Assembly: GCF_004522215.1 (NCBI RefSeq)
Contig: NZ_SDLR01000002.1
Coordinates: forward strand, 992,001-1,056,000
DNA length: 64,000 bases
Reading direction: 5' to 3'
From: Ammoniphilus sp. YIM 78166
GTDB taxonomy: Bacteria; Bacillota; Bacilli; Aneurinibacillales; RAOX-1
Part shown: positions 25,904-34,597 of the stretch, piece by piece
Layout: each line of letters opens with the position of its first letter
Numbering within the stretch: the stretch's first letter is position 1
The notes under the pieces: model-generated
Told to the model about the DNA's origin: nothing
The model's input: only the letters and a program-made list of their open reading frames with translations
Database searches by the model: none
Position numbers and translations under genes: made by a program

Positions 25904-26575
25904 ATGGATCATTTAGAAGGGTACACGAAATCTGACAGGGTCTATGAATTCTTAAAAGAGAAAATATTAACCGCTTCCTACAAACCTAGGGACCGAATTG
26001 TTATTCGTGAAATTTCCAGGCTTTTAGGGGTTAGTGATATTCCTGTTCGAGAAGCGATTCAAAAGCTATCATCAGAGGGATTGCTCGAAACGAAGTCACA
26101 TAGAGGAGCCAGAGTGGCGGCAATCAATTTAAAAAATTTGAAAGAAATCTTCCTTATTCGTACAGAGCTTGAAACTCTTGCAGCTCGTCTCGCAGTTAGG
26201 GAAGCAAAGTCTGAGGAAATTGTTAAACTTGACCATTTGGTACGGATAATGGACGAGTGCTATCAAAGTAACAATATTCCTGAGTACACGAGGTACAACA
26301 GAGAGTTTCATATGCTGCTTATTCGTGCTTGCCATGCACCGGTTTTAATCGAAATAATCGAAAATTTGTATATGAAGAGTGAAAATTCAAAAATGATATT
26401 TACTTATGACTCGGAACGCTTGTGTGTATCCAATATTGAACACCGCGAAATAGTGGACGGTTTGATAGAAAAGGACGAGGAGAAAGTAGCTAGGTTAATT
26501 CGATTTCAAAAAGAAAATGGATTTAGAAATGTACTCCATGCTTTAATGTTATCTCAATCCATGAGAGGGGAATAA
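25904..26575 (+). CDS. GntR-family (FadR/FCD) transcriptional regulator 2
   Basis: The 223-residue paralogue of the preceding gene starts MDHLEGYTKSDRVYEFLKEK. The ATG at 25904 follows GGGAGGGAATAGGGG and aligns with the paralogue's N-terminus, so the in-frame ATG at 25853 was not used. The DNA-reading helix SDIPVREAIQKL is nearly identical in both proteins, which suggests they recognise the same sites and may form mixed dimers; the effector domain differs more (REFHMLLIRACHAP). It has its own promoter and operator and precedes the cupin-aldolase-TRAP operon by 160 bases. Confidence 0.92.
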   Translation: MDHLEGYTKSDRVYEFLKEKILTASYKPRDRIVIREISRLLGVSDIPVREAIQKLSSEGLLETKSHRGARVAAINLKNLKEIFLIRTELETLAARLAVREAKSEEIVKLDHLVRIMDECYQSNNIPEYTRYNREFHMLLIRACHAPVLIEIIENLYMKSENSKMIFTYDSERLCVSNIEHREIVDGLIEKDEEKVARLIRFQKENGFRNVLHALMLSQSMRGE

Positions 26576-26625
26576 GGGATACGAAGCTATATTTTTTAGG
26601 AAAGATCTAAATTGTTAAAATTTAA

Positions 26626-26699
26626 TTGACAACAATTGACCTTATATATATAATTCCAATTAAATCATATATAATTATATAAAAAATTATATATGATTT
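26626..26699 (+). promoter_or_regulatory. Promoter and palindromic operator of the cupin-aldolase-TRAP operon
   Basis: TTGACA (26626-26631) and TATAAT (26649-26654) with a 17-base spacer are a perfect sigma-A promoter. A perfect 15-bp inverted repeat, AAATCATATATAATT and AATTATATATGATTT with an 8-base centre (26662-26699), starts at the expected transcription start. Its ATATATAAT/ATTATATAT core equals that of the GntR2 operator. Confidence 0.7.
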
Positions 26700-26738
26700 C
26701 CATTTGATAATATTTACATGTTGGCTAAAGGAGGAAAT

Positions 26739-27071
26739 ATGGTGAAAGTCGCTAATTGGGAACAAATTCAAGAGGTAATCGTTCGGGAAGGTGTAAGTCG
26801 CAAGGGGTTTAGCGGAGAAGGTGCAACAATTGCTATGAATACTTTGCTTCCAGGACATGAGCCTAGGCCGCATAGCCACCATTTTGAACAAATTGTATAT
26901 ATTTTAAGCGGCAAAGTGAAATTTCATGTTGGGGAGGAGAGTGTAATTTTAGAAGAAGGAGGGCTTCTTGTAGTTCCACCTCATGTTGTGCATTATGCTG
27001 AGGTGATTGGTGAGGAAACAGTTCTAAATCTCGACATTTTCACACCGAAAAGAGCGGAATATGATGAGTAA
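26739..27071 (+). CDS. Small single-domain cupin protein
   Basis: The 110-residue protein is one cupin barrel with motif 1 PRPHSHHFEQIVYILSGKVKF (two or three metal-binding histidines and a glutamate) and motif 2 PPHVVHYAEV. Such proteins bind a metal and can be isomerases, dioxygenases or binding proteins. The ATG at 26739 follows AAAGGAGGAAAT; the in-frame ATG at 26718 is ahead of this site. It heads the operon with the HpcH/HpaI aldolase, whose start lies within its last codons. Its reaction is unknown. Confidence 0.85.
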   Translation: MVKVANWEQIQEVIVREGVSRKGFSGEGATIAMNTLLPGHEPRPHSHHFEQIVYILSGKVKFHVGEESVILEEGGLLVVPPHVVHYAEVIGEETVLNLDIFTPKRAEYDE

Positions 27072-27867
27072 TTATAAAGAGGGGGAGACAACATTTAAAA
27101 CTCGTGTGTTCACTGGGGATTCACAATTAGGTACTTTTGTAAAAATATACTCGCTTGAATTAATCGAAATACTTGGACTTTCCGGATTTGATTTCATCGT
27201 GATTGATATGGAGCATACAACCTTATCGTATGACAAGGTTGAACATATGGTCCGTACAGCTGACTTATATGACATGGCTTCTATAGTTCGTATTCCAGAC
27301 AGTGAAGAAAGTACCATTCTCCATGCCCTGGATTTAGGAGCCATAGGGATTCAAGTTCCCCAAATAAATAATCGGGCAGATGTAGAATCCATTGTTCAAG
27401 CGGCAAAGTATCCTCCTCATGGTACAAGAGGGGTCACCTATGCCCACCGTGCTGCAAAGTTTGGATTTAAGACCGGAAAGAGTTATATGCAAGAAGCAAA
27501 TGAAAGAAATACGATTGCCGTTCATATTGAAACGGTTAGCGCATTTAATCAAGTAGATGCTATCTGTAGCGTAGAAGGATTGGATATCGTATTTATAGGA
27601 CCTGTTGATTTGTCCATTGCATTAAACCTTTCATCTGATTATGTTTCTGGGGAAATGAGCGGACCTGTACAAACCATTTTGGAGTCTTGTCGAACACATG
27701 GAAAACAGCCCGGTATTATGGTTAATAATGAGAGAGAGTATCGATATGCAATGGAGCAGAACATTCCGTACATTGTCTGGGGATCTGATATTGCTGTTTT
27801 TAAACAAGCAGCCACAGGAATCAAACATTTGCAAGAACGTATCCGTCACGATTTTCTAAAAGTATAA
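27061..27867 (+). CDS. HpcH/HpaI-family aldolase
   Basis: The 268-residue protein is a class II pyruvate-type aldolase/lyase of the HpcH/HpaI (4-hydroxy-2-oxoheptanedioate aldolase) family. The signature parts are FIVIDMEHTTLSY near residue 45, the GAIGIQVPQINN strand, GTRGVTYAHRA, the metal-binding glutamate in AVHIETVSA, and IVFIGPVDLSIAL. It releases pyruvate or a related 2-oxo acid from a hydroxy-oxo acid in the cytoplasm. Its ATG overlaps the end of the cupin gene by 11 bases, implying coupled translation, and the TRAP genes follow, so the imported substrate is probably an acid that this enzyme cleaves. Confidence 0.88.
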   Translation: MMSNYKEGETTFKTRVFTGDSQLGTFVKIYSLELIEILGLSGFDFIVIDMEHTTLSYDKVEHMVRTADLYDMASIVRIPDSEESTILHALDLGAIGIQVPQINNRADVESIVQAAKYPPHGTRGVTYAHRAAKFGFKTGKSYMQEANERNTIAVHIETVSAFNQVDAICSVEGLDIVFIGPVDLSIALNLSSDYVSGEMSGPVQTILESCRTHGKQPGIMVNNEREYRYAMEQNIPYIVWGSDIAVFKQAATGIKHLQERIRHDFLKV

Positions 27868-27906
27868 AGGATTTACTTGGAAATCCGAATGGATCTTTTG
27901 ATAGAA

Positions 27907-27921
27907 ATGTAAGCGGTTGAT
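27907..27921. promoter_or_regulatory. cre-like site in front of dctP
   Basis: ATGTAAGCGGTTGAT matches 13 of 15 positions of the CcpA consensus WTGNAARCGNWWWCW. It lies in the 88-base gap between the aldolase and TRAP binding-protein genes. No separate promoter is evident. Confidence 0.3.
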
Positions 27922-27955
27922 CCAATGAAAAATGTAAAAAATTGGGGGATATTAT

Positions 27956-28990
27956 ATGAAAAAATGTCTATCGTTTCTATTAAGTGTGGGTATGGTTGCT
28001 TTATTAGCTGGTTGTGGGCAGGGGAATGATACATCCACCGCTACTACAAGTCCGGATTCTTCTTCGAATCAAGAAGTCAAAACGATTAAAATAGCTCATG
28101 CCGCCTCACTAACGCATCCTTTTCATACAGCTACGGTTAAATTTGTAGAGCTGGTGAAAGAAAAAACAAATGGACGTATTGACATTCAAATTTACCCTTC
28201 TCGACAACTAGGGGACGATAGAGAGATTCTCGAGCAAACCATGAATGGTTCGATCGATTCAGCAGTCGTATCAAGTGCTATATTTAGCGGATTTACTCCC
28301 GTGCTTGATGCGGTGCAGATGCCATTTCTTATTAACAGCTATGACATTGAAGAGAAGGTACTAAAAGCTCCAGTTACGAAAGAATTATTGGACAGCCTTG
28401 ACCAATCACTGGGATTAAAAGGGTTAACCTTGTTTGAAGGTGGAATGAGACATATTGCCAATACGAAGAAAGAAGTTAAATCACCATCTGATTTGGAAGG
28501 GTTAAAGTTAAGAGTTGTTCCTTCTGACTTGATCAAAGACACATTTGCGAAACTAGGGTCTTCTCCAACTCCTATGGCTTATGGTGAAATTTATTCAGCT
28601 CTTCAGACAAAGGTCATTGATGGAGAAGAGATAAACCTGACTTCCATTGTTGCAGAGAAACATTATGAGGTATTAAAGCATATCACGCTTTCCGGACAGT
28701 TTCCTTTCCCCGGTGCACTTATCTTTAATAGTGATATTTTTAATGGTCTCTCCGATGAAGATAAGAAAGCGATTCAAGAGGCTGCTGTAGAAGCGACAGA
28801 TTTCAATATCTCCGAAGTGAAGGTCTTGGATACAGAAGCGTTAAAAACAATTAAAGAAAAAGGGATAACGGTAACAGAATTAAAAGACAATAAAGAGTTT
28901 TTGGATTTAACAAAACCAGTCTATGATGCTTATTCTTCTAAAGATCCTCTAATTAAAAAGTTTATTGAGGAAGTTCAGAAATTAAAATAA
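27956..28990 (+). CDS. dctP: TRAP transporter substrate-binding lipoprotein (DctP type), second system
   Basis: The 344-residue protein has a lipoprotein signal with lipobox LAGC (cysteine 20) and a Ser/Thr-rich linker. The mature part has the DctP start IKIAHAASLTHPFHTATVKF, the QIYPSRQLGDDREILEQTMNG segment and the QTKVIDGEEINL region close to the ligand site. The ATG follows GGGGGATATTAT. It belongs to the operon cupin-aldolase-dctP-dctQ-dctM and is separate from the TRAP system at 2.8-5.6 kb, being clearly diverged in sequence. Confidence 0.93.
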   Translation: MKKCLSFLLSVGMVALLAGCGQGNDTSTATTSPDSSSNQEVKTIKIAHAASLTHPFHTATVKFVELVKEKTNGRIDIQIYPSRQLGDDREILEQTMNGSIDSAVVSSAIFSGFTPVLDAVQMPFLINSYDIEEKVLKAPVTKELLDSLDQSLGLKGLTLFEGGMRHIANTKKEVKSPSDLEGLKLRVVPSDLIKDTFAKLGSSPTPMAYGEIYSALQTKVIDGEEINLTSIVAEKHYEVLKHITLSGQFPFPGALIFNSDIFNGLSDEDKKAIQEAAVEATDFNISEVKVLDTEALKTIKEKGITVTELKDNKEFLDLTKPVYDAYSSKDPLIKKFIEEVQKLK

Positions 28991-29005
28991 GTGCATCGTA
29001 AATGG

Positions 29006-29030
29006 TGGGGCACTGAATCTTTGCCCCTTC
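29006..29030 (+). promoter_or_regulatory. Hairpin between dctP and dctQ
   Basis: GGGGCA and TGCCCC (29007-29027) can pair around a 9-base loop in the 90-base gap after dctP, followed by a short T-containing stretch. Such a structure commonly raises binding-protein message over that of the membrane subunits. Confidence 0.4.
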
Positions 29031-29080
29031 TAATTTTCTAGCGATAGTTGATTTATATCAAATGACTAGGAGGGTTTACG

Positions 29081-29620
29081 TTGCAACAGTTAAGTAAGAT
29101 GATTTATACCCTTTCAATATGGATACTTACTCTATTAGTGGGCTTGATGGCAGGTGTAACGATGCTAGAGGTTGTGGGACGCAATCTTTTCGGTCATTCT
29201 TTTTCCTGGTCGGAGGAGGTAGCAAGGTATACATTAGTCTGGCTTACTTTTATTGGTGTCAGTGCGGTGTATAAACGGAAGGAACTCGTTGGGTTTGATC
29301 TATTAATGGATAAAATACCTCCTAAATCTAGGACCATCCTTTCTGCTCTCGTCCAGTTGGTCATGATCGGGTTTATTCTTATTCTTATTTATTATGGATT
29401 CAAGCAATCATTCTCCAGAACGGTTATGCTTCAACATAGCGCAGGTCTAAATTTACCCATGTATGTTCCGTATCTGGCCATTCCAATTGGCATGGTAATG
29501 ACACTCGTTCATGCCATCGCGCATTTCTTTGAGCAAAAGGATCCGGTTGTTTCGTCTGATCAAGCTCGGAATGATAATTTATACGATCAAATGAAGATTC
29601 AAGGGGGAGAAGCCAAATGA
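29081..29620 (+). CDS. dctQ: TRAP transporter small permease (DctQ type), second system
   Basis: The 179-residue, four-helix membrane subunit shows the DctQ signature SWSEEVARYTLVWLTFIG at about residues 42-60 and the later PYLAIPIGMVMTLVHA helix. It starts with TTG behind AGGAGGGTTTACG. Its stop overlaps the start of dctM by 4 bases (ATGA). A hydrophilic tail of about 25 residues extends beyond the usual end. Confidence 0.92.
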   Translation: MQQLSKMIYTLSIWILTLLVGLMAGVTMLEVVGRNLFGHSFSWSEEVARYTLVWLTFIGVSAVYKRKELVGFDLLMDKIPPKSRTILSALVQLVMIGFILILIYYGFKQSFSRTVMLQHSAGLNLPMYVPYLAIPIGMVMTLVHAIAHFFEQKDPVVSSDQARNDNLYDQMKIQGGEAK

Positions 29621-30906
29621 TGTATGCTTCGCTCGGTTTCATCATTTTGTTAGCTTTGGGCGCTCCTATTGCTTTTGTTATAGGGATAACCGGGTTTATT
29701 CATTTATTAAGCACCGGTGATTTTCATTTATTGCAAACCATGACACAACGGATGTTTTCTAATGTCGATAGTTTTACTCTTCTTGCCATTCCGTTCTTTA
29801 TACTTGCCGGTGAATTGATGAATTCATCAGGGATAACAACAAAGCTTATCGATTTCTCTCGCAGCTTAATTGGCTATGTTCGCGGCGGGATAGGCTACGT
29901 GAATGTGTTCGTGGGTGTTTTTCTTGGGGCCATTGTAGGTTCTGCTAACGCGGAAGCAGCGATAAGGGGCTCCATGATGGTGCCAGAGATGGAAAAGGAC
30001 GGTTATGATCGGAGGTTTGCAGCAGCACTTACTGCGACATCCTCCATTATTGGACCGGTTCATCCACCTAGTTTAATCTTTATTATTTACGGGGTTGCGG
30101 CCAGTACATCCATTGGTGCTTTGTTTTTGGCCGGGATTATTCCAGCTTTATTAATAGCTGTTGCTCACATCGTTGTTGTTTTCCTTTATGCGCGTAAAAA
30201 GGGAGCTGTCTTGAAAAAACATCCATTCCCTACCCTGAAGGAATTTATGGTTTCTTTTTATCAGGCCATCCCCGCCTTGCTCATCCCATTCATCATTTTA
30301 GGCGGTATTTATTCCGGTATGTTCACACCGACTGAGTCAGGTGCGATCGCCTGTTTCGTAGCACTGTTTATTGGTTTATTTGTATATCGGACATTGAAAC
30401 TTTCAGATTTACCGAGAATTCTGTCACACACAGGGATTATTACAGCGTCGATCACTTTTATCATTGCAACATCCAATATCCTTGGCTGGTCGCTTACAAT
30501 TGAACAGATGCCGCAAAAAATTGCCGAAGCTATTCTATCTATCAGCAATAATCCAACTGTAGTTTTACTTTTGATTAATATTTTATTGCTTATCGTTGGG
30601 ATGTTTATGGATATTACAGCAGCGATCCTTATCCTAGTACCCGTATTACTTCCGGTAGTTACTACCTTAGGAGTGGATCCTGTTCATTTTGGACTCATCA
30701 TAACCATTAACTTGGCGTTAGGACTTATTACACCTCCTGTTGGTGTCGTTTTGTTTATTACATCGAATGTAACGAAAGTACCATTACAACCACTCGTAAG
30801 AGCATGCCTTCCATTTTTTATTTGTATCATTGTTACTCTGCTTATTGTCACGTACGTTCCGGAAATATCCTTATATCTACCGAGAGTAGCAGGATTGTTA
30901 GGATAG
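29617..30906 (+). CDS. dctM: TRAP transporter large permease (DctM type), second system
   Basis: The 429-residue protein has about twelve hydrophobic segments and DctM marks: LAGELMNSSGITTKLIDF, VGSANAEAAIRGSMMVPEME, and SIIGPVHPPSLIFIIYG. The HPPS in place of the more common IPPS lies in the predicted substrate pathway. It overlaps dctQ by four bases and ends the operon. Together with the aldolase upstream it suggests import of a hydroxy- or oxo-acid. Confidence 0.93.
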   Translation: MMYASLGFIILLALGAPIAFVIGITGFIHLLSTGDFHLLQTMTQRMFSNVDSFTLLAIPFFILAGELMNSSGITTKLIDFSRSLIGYVRGGIGYVNVFVGVFLGAIVGSANAEAAIRGSMMVPEMEKDGYDRRFAAALTATSSIIGPVHPPSLIFIIYGVAASTSIGALFLAGIIPALLIAVAHIVVVFLYARKKGAVLKKHPFPTLKEFMVSFYQAIPALLIPFIILGGIYSGMFTPTESGAIACFVALFIGLFVYRTLKLSDLPRILSHTGIITASITFIIATSNILGWSLTIEQMPQKIAEAILSISNNPTVVLLLINILLLIVGMFMDITAAILILVPVLLPVVTTLGVDPVHFGLIITINLALGLITPPVGVVLFITSNVTKVPLQPLVRACLPFFICIIVTLLIVTYVPEISLYLPRVAGLLG

Positions 30907-30941
30907 AGATATGAGGTAAAAGAAAGTGGTGGAGAACAAAG

Positions 30942-30970
30942 GAGGACAGGAAAAAATTGCTCCTGTCCTA
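30942..30970. terminator. Inverted repeat after dctM, between convergent operons
   Basis: AGGACAGGA (30943-30951) and TCCTGTCCT (30961-30969) form a perfect 9-bp stem. There is no long T run on either side, so termination by it is plausible but unproved. It sits between dctM and the end of the germination operon. Confidence 0.45.
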
Positions 30971-31021
30971 TTACGGAAAAGTAAATATATAGGCCAGCAC
31001 ATTGCTTTCCATTTTTAAGTT

Positions 31022-32119
31022 TTATTTCGCCAGTTTCAGCCCCAGCCATTTCCGCAAGAATGAAATCAGCAGTAATCCTGCTGGCACAAAAACGAATAAG
31101 ATAGGAATCCCTAAAAAGGTATTCTGAAAGTAACTAGTCATTTCAGCAACGTTTGGAAACACCCAGTATGCTATGATCGTAATGATTAGTCCAGCAGGTA
31201 GCGACAGCGGCTTATAGTCGGTAAGATTCAGCCATTGGGAGATCGAATTAACAACAACAAACTGCATAAGCCCTAACTTGATAAAGGATCCTCCAACCCA
31301 AATAAGCATAACAAGAGATTCCAGATTCTCGAAAAAGTCGGCATAGCTAATGTAGCGGGCAGCGCTCATAATGGGGTAGAGAAAGTCGCCGGTAATGTTG
31401 CCAAAAAGGAGCAGTGTGGTCAGATTGGTAATGACCAAGGTTCCAACGGCAGTGATTACCGAATAATACCCCCATGAGAGACTTTTTTTCTGATCCCTAA
31501 TATAGGGTAATAAAAAGGAAACATAGAAAAATAACGCGTAAAACGATTGCAATACGATGGCACCTTTTAAGGAAGGACTTAACCCCTTCTCCATTACGGG
31601 GAAGATGGATGTGATCTTTAATTCTGGAATGAGTAAAATCATCAAGATGACCCAGAGCAAAAAAAGAATAGGAGTAAATATTTCCGCTAATCTCGCTGCT
31701 ACTTCCAGTCCACCCCGTAAGGCAATGGAAGTAGCCAGCATCATGGTTCCCATGACGATCAAGATCGGAGTTTGGTTGAGAAATGCACCTACAATGAACT
31801 CGGCATATTGACGAAGAGCTATGCCTGTACCTACTGTAAAGTAAAAAATGTAGAGGAAGCTAAGAATCATTCCTGGAATTTTTCCTATAATCTGTTCCGT
31901 GTATTGAATAAAGGTTTTATGTATATAGATGGAATGCAATTTCCAGGCCAGATATAAGGCTAAAAAACCAATGAGAGAAGCCCAAATTGGTGACAGCCAT
32001 AGATCCCGCTCTGCATAATGGAACGCAACGCCAGGGGCGGTAAGTACAGATGTTGCAATGACATTGGTATACAGTAACAAGGCCATTTGCCAAGAGGAAA
32101 TTCTACCTTTCTCAAGCAT
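31022..32119 (-). CDS. Spore germination receptor subunit B (GerAB-type permease), third copy
   Basis: The 365-residue membrane protein belongs to the GerAB/APC-like family of spore germination permeases, which form the germinant-binding part of nutrient receptors in the spore inner membrane. It opens with LEKGRISSWQMALLLYTNVI, has about ten helices, the ALRQYAEFIVGAFL motif and the FENLESLVMLIWVGGSFIKLGL block. A start 27 bases upstream is in frame, but the ATG at 32119 follows GGGGGAGGCTG and overlaps the preceding stop codon (TGATG). It is the last gene of the operon. Confidence 0.92.
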   Translation of the reverse strand: MLEKGRISSWQMALLLYTNVIATSVLTAPGVAFHYAERDLWLSPIWASLIGFLALYLAWKLHSIYIHKTFIQYTEQIIGKIPGMILSFLYIFYFTVGTGIALRQYAEFIVGAFLNQTPILIVMGTMMLATSIALRGGLEVAARLAEIFTPILFLLWVILMILLIPELKITSIFPVMEKGLSPSLKGAIVLQSFYALFFYVSFLLPYIRDQKKSLSWGYYSVITAVGTLVITNLTTLLLFGNITGDFLYPIMSAARYISYADFFENLESLVMLIWVGGSFIKLGLMQFVVVNSISQWLNLTDYKPLSLPAGLIITIIAYWVFPNVAEMTSYFQNTFLGIPILFVFVPAGLLLISFLRKWLGLKLAK

Positions 32120-33222
32120 CAGCCTCCCCCTTTCCCTTGATCCCAAACCAGTTGCCTCAACTGAGCAATAAGAAGTAAGGTAGCTGGAATAAGAATAAAA
32201 AAGGTGATCATCATGAAAAACGTTCTGGTCAGAAATTGACTCATTTCAGAAACGTTGGGAAATACCCAAATAGCCATCATGGTGATTAAGAATGCCATAG
32301 GCAAAGAAAGGGTTTTATAGTCCGGAAAATCCAGCCACTGGGCTGTACTCATAGCTACGACGTATAGCATTAGTCCAAGTTTAATAAATGAACCTCCAAT
32401 CCAGATGGCCATGACTACGGATTCCAGATTTTCGAAAAAATCCGCATATTGAATGTATCTGACAGCACTCATCACAGGGTATAGGAAGCTTCCGGTTATG
32501 TTTCCGAACAGAAAAAGAGTCGCCAAAGAGGTAACGGTTAAGGTTACCATCACCGCCAGTACGGAGTAAAATCCCCATTGAAGGCTTCTCTTTTGATCAC
32601 TCAGAAACGGCAGAATAAAAGGGAGGAAAAAGAATAAAGCAAAAAATTGCTGGGCGATCAGAGCCCCTTTGAGTGAAGGCATGATTCCATTTTCCATTAC
32701 AGGTAATATATTTTGTATATTCATTTCAGGGATGAGCAGAACCACAACGATAACCCACATGAGTATAAGAATGGGTACAAGCATATCCGACAGACGGGCT
32801 ATCACTTCAAGTCCACCCCGTACGGCAAGAGAACAAGCTAACATGATGCTCCCCATTAAGATATAAATGGGTGTCCGGTTCAAGAAGGCTCCTACTACCA
32901 TCTCGGAATATTGACGAAGAGCTATCCCGGTGATTATTAAGTAATAGCTGCTATAAACGAAACCGAGAATCTTTCCCAAGGTCTTTCCTACGATTAGATT
33001 CATGTATTGAGTCAACGTTTTATTAGGATGAATAAGATGCAGCTTCCAGGCAAGATAGATGGTTAAGAAGCCGGCAAGCGAACCCCAGATTACAGAAAGC
33101 CATAAATCCCGCTCCGCAAATTTATACATGATCCCGGGAGCTGAAAGAATGGCTGTTGCTATCGAATTCGTATAAAGCAAAAGGGCCATTTGAATAGGAG
33201 TGATCCTCCCTTTTTCCATCAT
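32119..33222 (-). CDS. Spore germination receptor subunit B (GerAB-type permease), second copy
   Basis: The 367-residue paralogue of its neighbours starts MMEKGRITPIQMALLLYTNSIATAIL and keeps ALRQYSEMVVGAFLNRTPIYI and FENLESVVMAIWIGGSFIKLGL. Sequence around the ligand pocket differs between the three copies, which would allow different germinants. The ATG follows AAAGGAGGATCCT, and the stop overlaps the next start by one base. Confidence 0.92.
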   Translation of the reverse strand: MMEKGRITPIQMALLLYTNSIATAILSAPGIMYKFAERDLWLSVIWGSLAGFLTIYLAWKLHLIHPNKTLTQYMNLIVGKTLGKILGFVYSSYYLIITGIALRQYSEMVVGAFLNRTPIYILMGSIMLACSLAVRGGLEVIARLSDMLVPILILMWVIVVVLLIPEMNIQNILPVMENGIMPSLKGALIAQQFFALFFFLPFILPFLSDQKRSLQWGFYSVLAVMVTLTVTSLATLFLFGNITGSFLYPVMSAVRYIQYADFFENLESVVMAIWIGGSFIKLGLMLYVVAMSTAQWLDFPDYKTLSLPMAFLITMMAIWVFPNVSEMSQFLTRTFFMMITFFILIPATLLLIAQLRQLVWDQGKGGG

Positions 33223-33238
33223 AGGATCCTCCTTTCAA

Positions 33239-34339
33239 TCATCTAGTTCCTTTGGGCGAGAACCTTTCTCGCAAGAGGGCAATGAAGAGTAAGCATGCTG
33301 GAATGACAATAAAATAGGTAGGCTGTACAAAAGCACTAACCGTTGAGAAATAATGGCTCATTTCTGAAACGTTTGGAAAGGCCCATACCCCCATCATGGT
33401 AGTTAGAAGGCCTATCGGTAATGAAAGAAGCTTATAGTCAGAGAGCTCCAAACATTGGGCAGTGCAGAGGACTGTGATGTAATACATAATCCCCAATTTA
33501 ATGAACGACCCGCCGATCCAGATCGCCATCACCACCGATTCCAGGTTCTCGAAAAAGTCAGCATAGCCAATATAGCGTGATGCGCTCATTACCGGATAGA
33601 GAAAGTTGCCTGTAATGTTGCCAAACAGTAACAATGTGGCTAAATTAGTGATCACCAGTGTAGCCATGACGGCCAGAACGGAGTAGAATCCCCATTTGAG
33701 TCCCTGTTTTTGATCGCTCAGAAAGGGTAGCAAAAAAGACATGAAAAAGAACATTGTATACCATGCCTGCGGGACTACGGCTGCCAAAAGCGAAGGAGTG
33801 ATTCCTTTCTCCATCACGGGAAGCAAATTCCTCAGCTCGAATTCAGGGATAAGTAATATCACCAGCGTTAGCCAAAGGAGGAAGAGGATGGGGACAAACA
33901 TGTCCGATAGTCTAGATATGGCTTCCAATCCTCCGCGTACAGCGAGAGCGCAGACAAGAGCCATACTGCCCATAATCACTAATAGGGGAGTCTGGCTAAG
34001 AAAGCTTCCTACAAGGAATTCTCCATACTGCCTGAGTACGATTCCACATATAAAGATGAAGTAGAAGCTAAAGACAAAACCAAGCCCTTTTCCTAGAACT
34101 CGTCCTATGATTTGTTCCCCGTATTGAATGAAAGTTTGATTGGGATACATATCGTGTAGTTTACAAGCAAGAAATACCGCTAAAAATCCGATTACGGAAG
34201 CAAAGATTGGCGGAAGCCATAAATCTCGCTCAGCATATCGAAAAGTAATGCTTGGAACCATGAGAATGGCTGTGGCAATGATATTGGTATACATTAAAAG
34301 CGCCATTTGCAATGAGGATATCCTCCCTCTTTCCATCAT
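33239..34339 (-). CDS. Spore germination receptor subunit B (GerAB-type permease), first copy
   Basis: The 366-residue protein is the first of three tandem GerAB paralogues (MMERGRISSLQMALLMYTNIIATAIL). It has VLRQYGEFLVGSFLSQTPLLVI and FENLESVVMAIWIGGSFIKLGI. The ATG follows AAAGGAGGACCCTG. It is located 33 bases after the small D-type subunit gene. One B gene per operon is usual; three in a row is less common. Confidence 0.92.
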   Translation of the reverse strand: MMERGRISSLQMALLMYTNIIATAILMVPSITFRYAERDLWLPPIFASVIGFLAVFLACKLHDMYPNQTFIQYGEQIIGRVLGKGLGFVFSFYFIFICGIVLRQYGEFLVGSFLSQTPLLVIMGSMALVCALAVRGGLEAISRLSDMFVPILFLLWLTLVILLIPEFELRNLLPVMEKGITPSLLAAVVPQAWYTMFFFMSFLLPFLSDQKQGLKWGFYSVLAVMATLVITNLATLLLFGNITGNFLYPVMSASRYIGYADFFENLESVVMAIWIGGSFIKLGIMYYITVLCTAQCLELSDYKLLSLPIGLLTTMMGVWAFPNVSEMSHYFSTVSAFVQPTYFIVIPACLLFIALLRERFSPKGTR

Positions 34340-34372
34340 CAGGGTCCTCCTTTCGTTTGGGCTACCTGCTTA

Positions 34373-34597
34373 TTACTCAAGTATTTTACCAAGGGGACCA
34401 AACAAGGCTTCCATGAGCTTGGCTGGGCTGGGGAGGTCCGGATAAAATACCAGAACGATTCCCAGCAGCCAGCCCATCGATAATAAGCTCAGAAAAGCGA
34501 ACTTATCCTTTTGCTTCAGCTGGCGAAGGGTTTGCCATTCGTATAGTAAAATGAAGGCGACAATGAATGTCATGCCTAGGATAGCCCCCCAATTCAT
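34373..34597 (-). CDS. Small two-helix membrane protein, probable D-type subunit of the germinant receptor
   Basis: The 74-residue protein has two hydrophobic helices (WGAILGMTFIVAFILLYEW and LLSMGWLLGIVLVFYP) joined by a basic loop RQLKQKDKF, and a short proline-containing tail. Its ATG overlaps the stop of the C-subunit gene by four bases, so it is a real operon member. Size, topology and position match the small D subunits described for some Bacillus germination receptor operons, which modulate receptor function; that assignment is by analogy. Confidence 0.75.
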   Translation of the reverse strand: MNWGAILGMTFIVAFILLYEWQTLRQLKQKDKFAFLSLLSMGWLLGIVLVFYPDLPSPAKLMEALFGPLGKILE

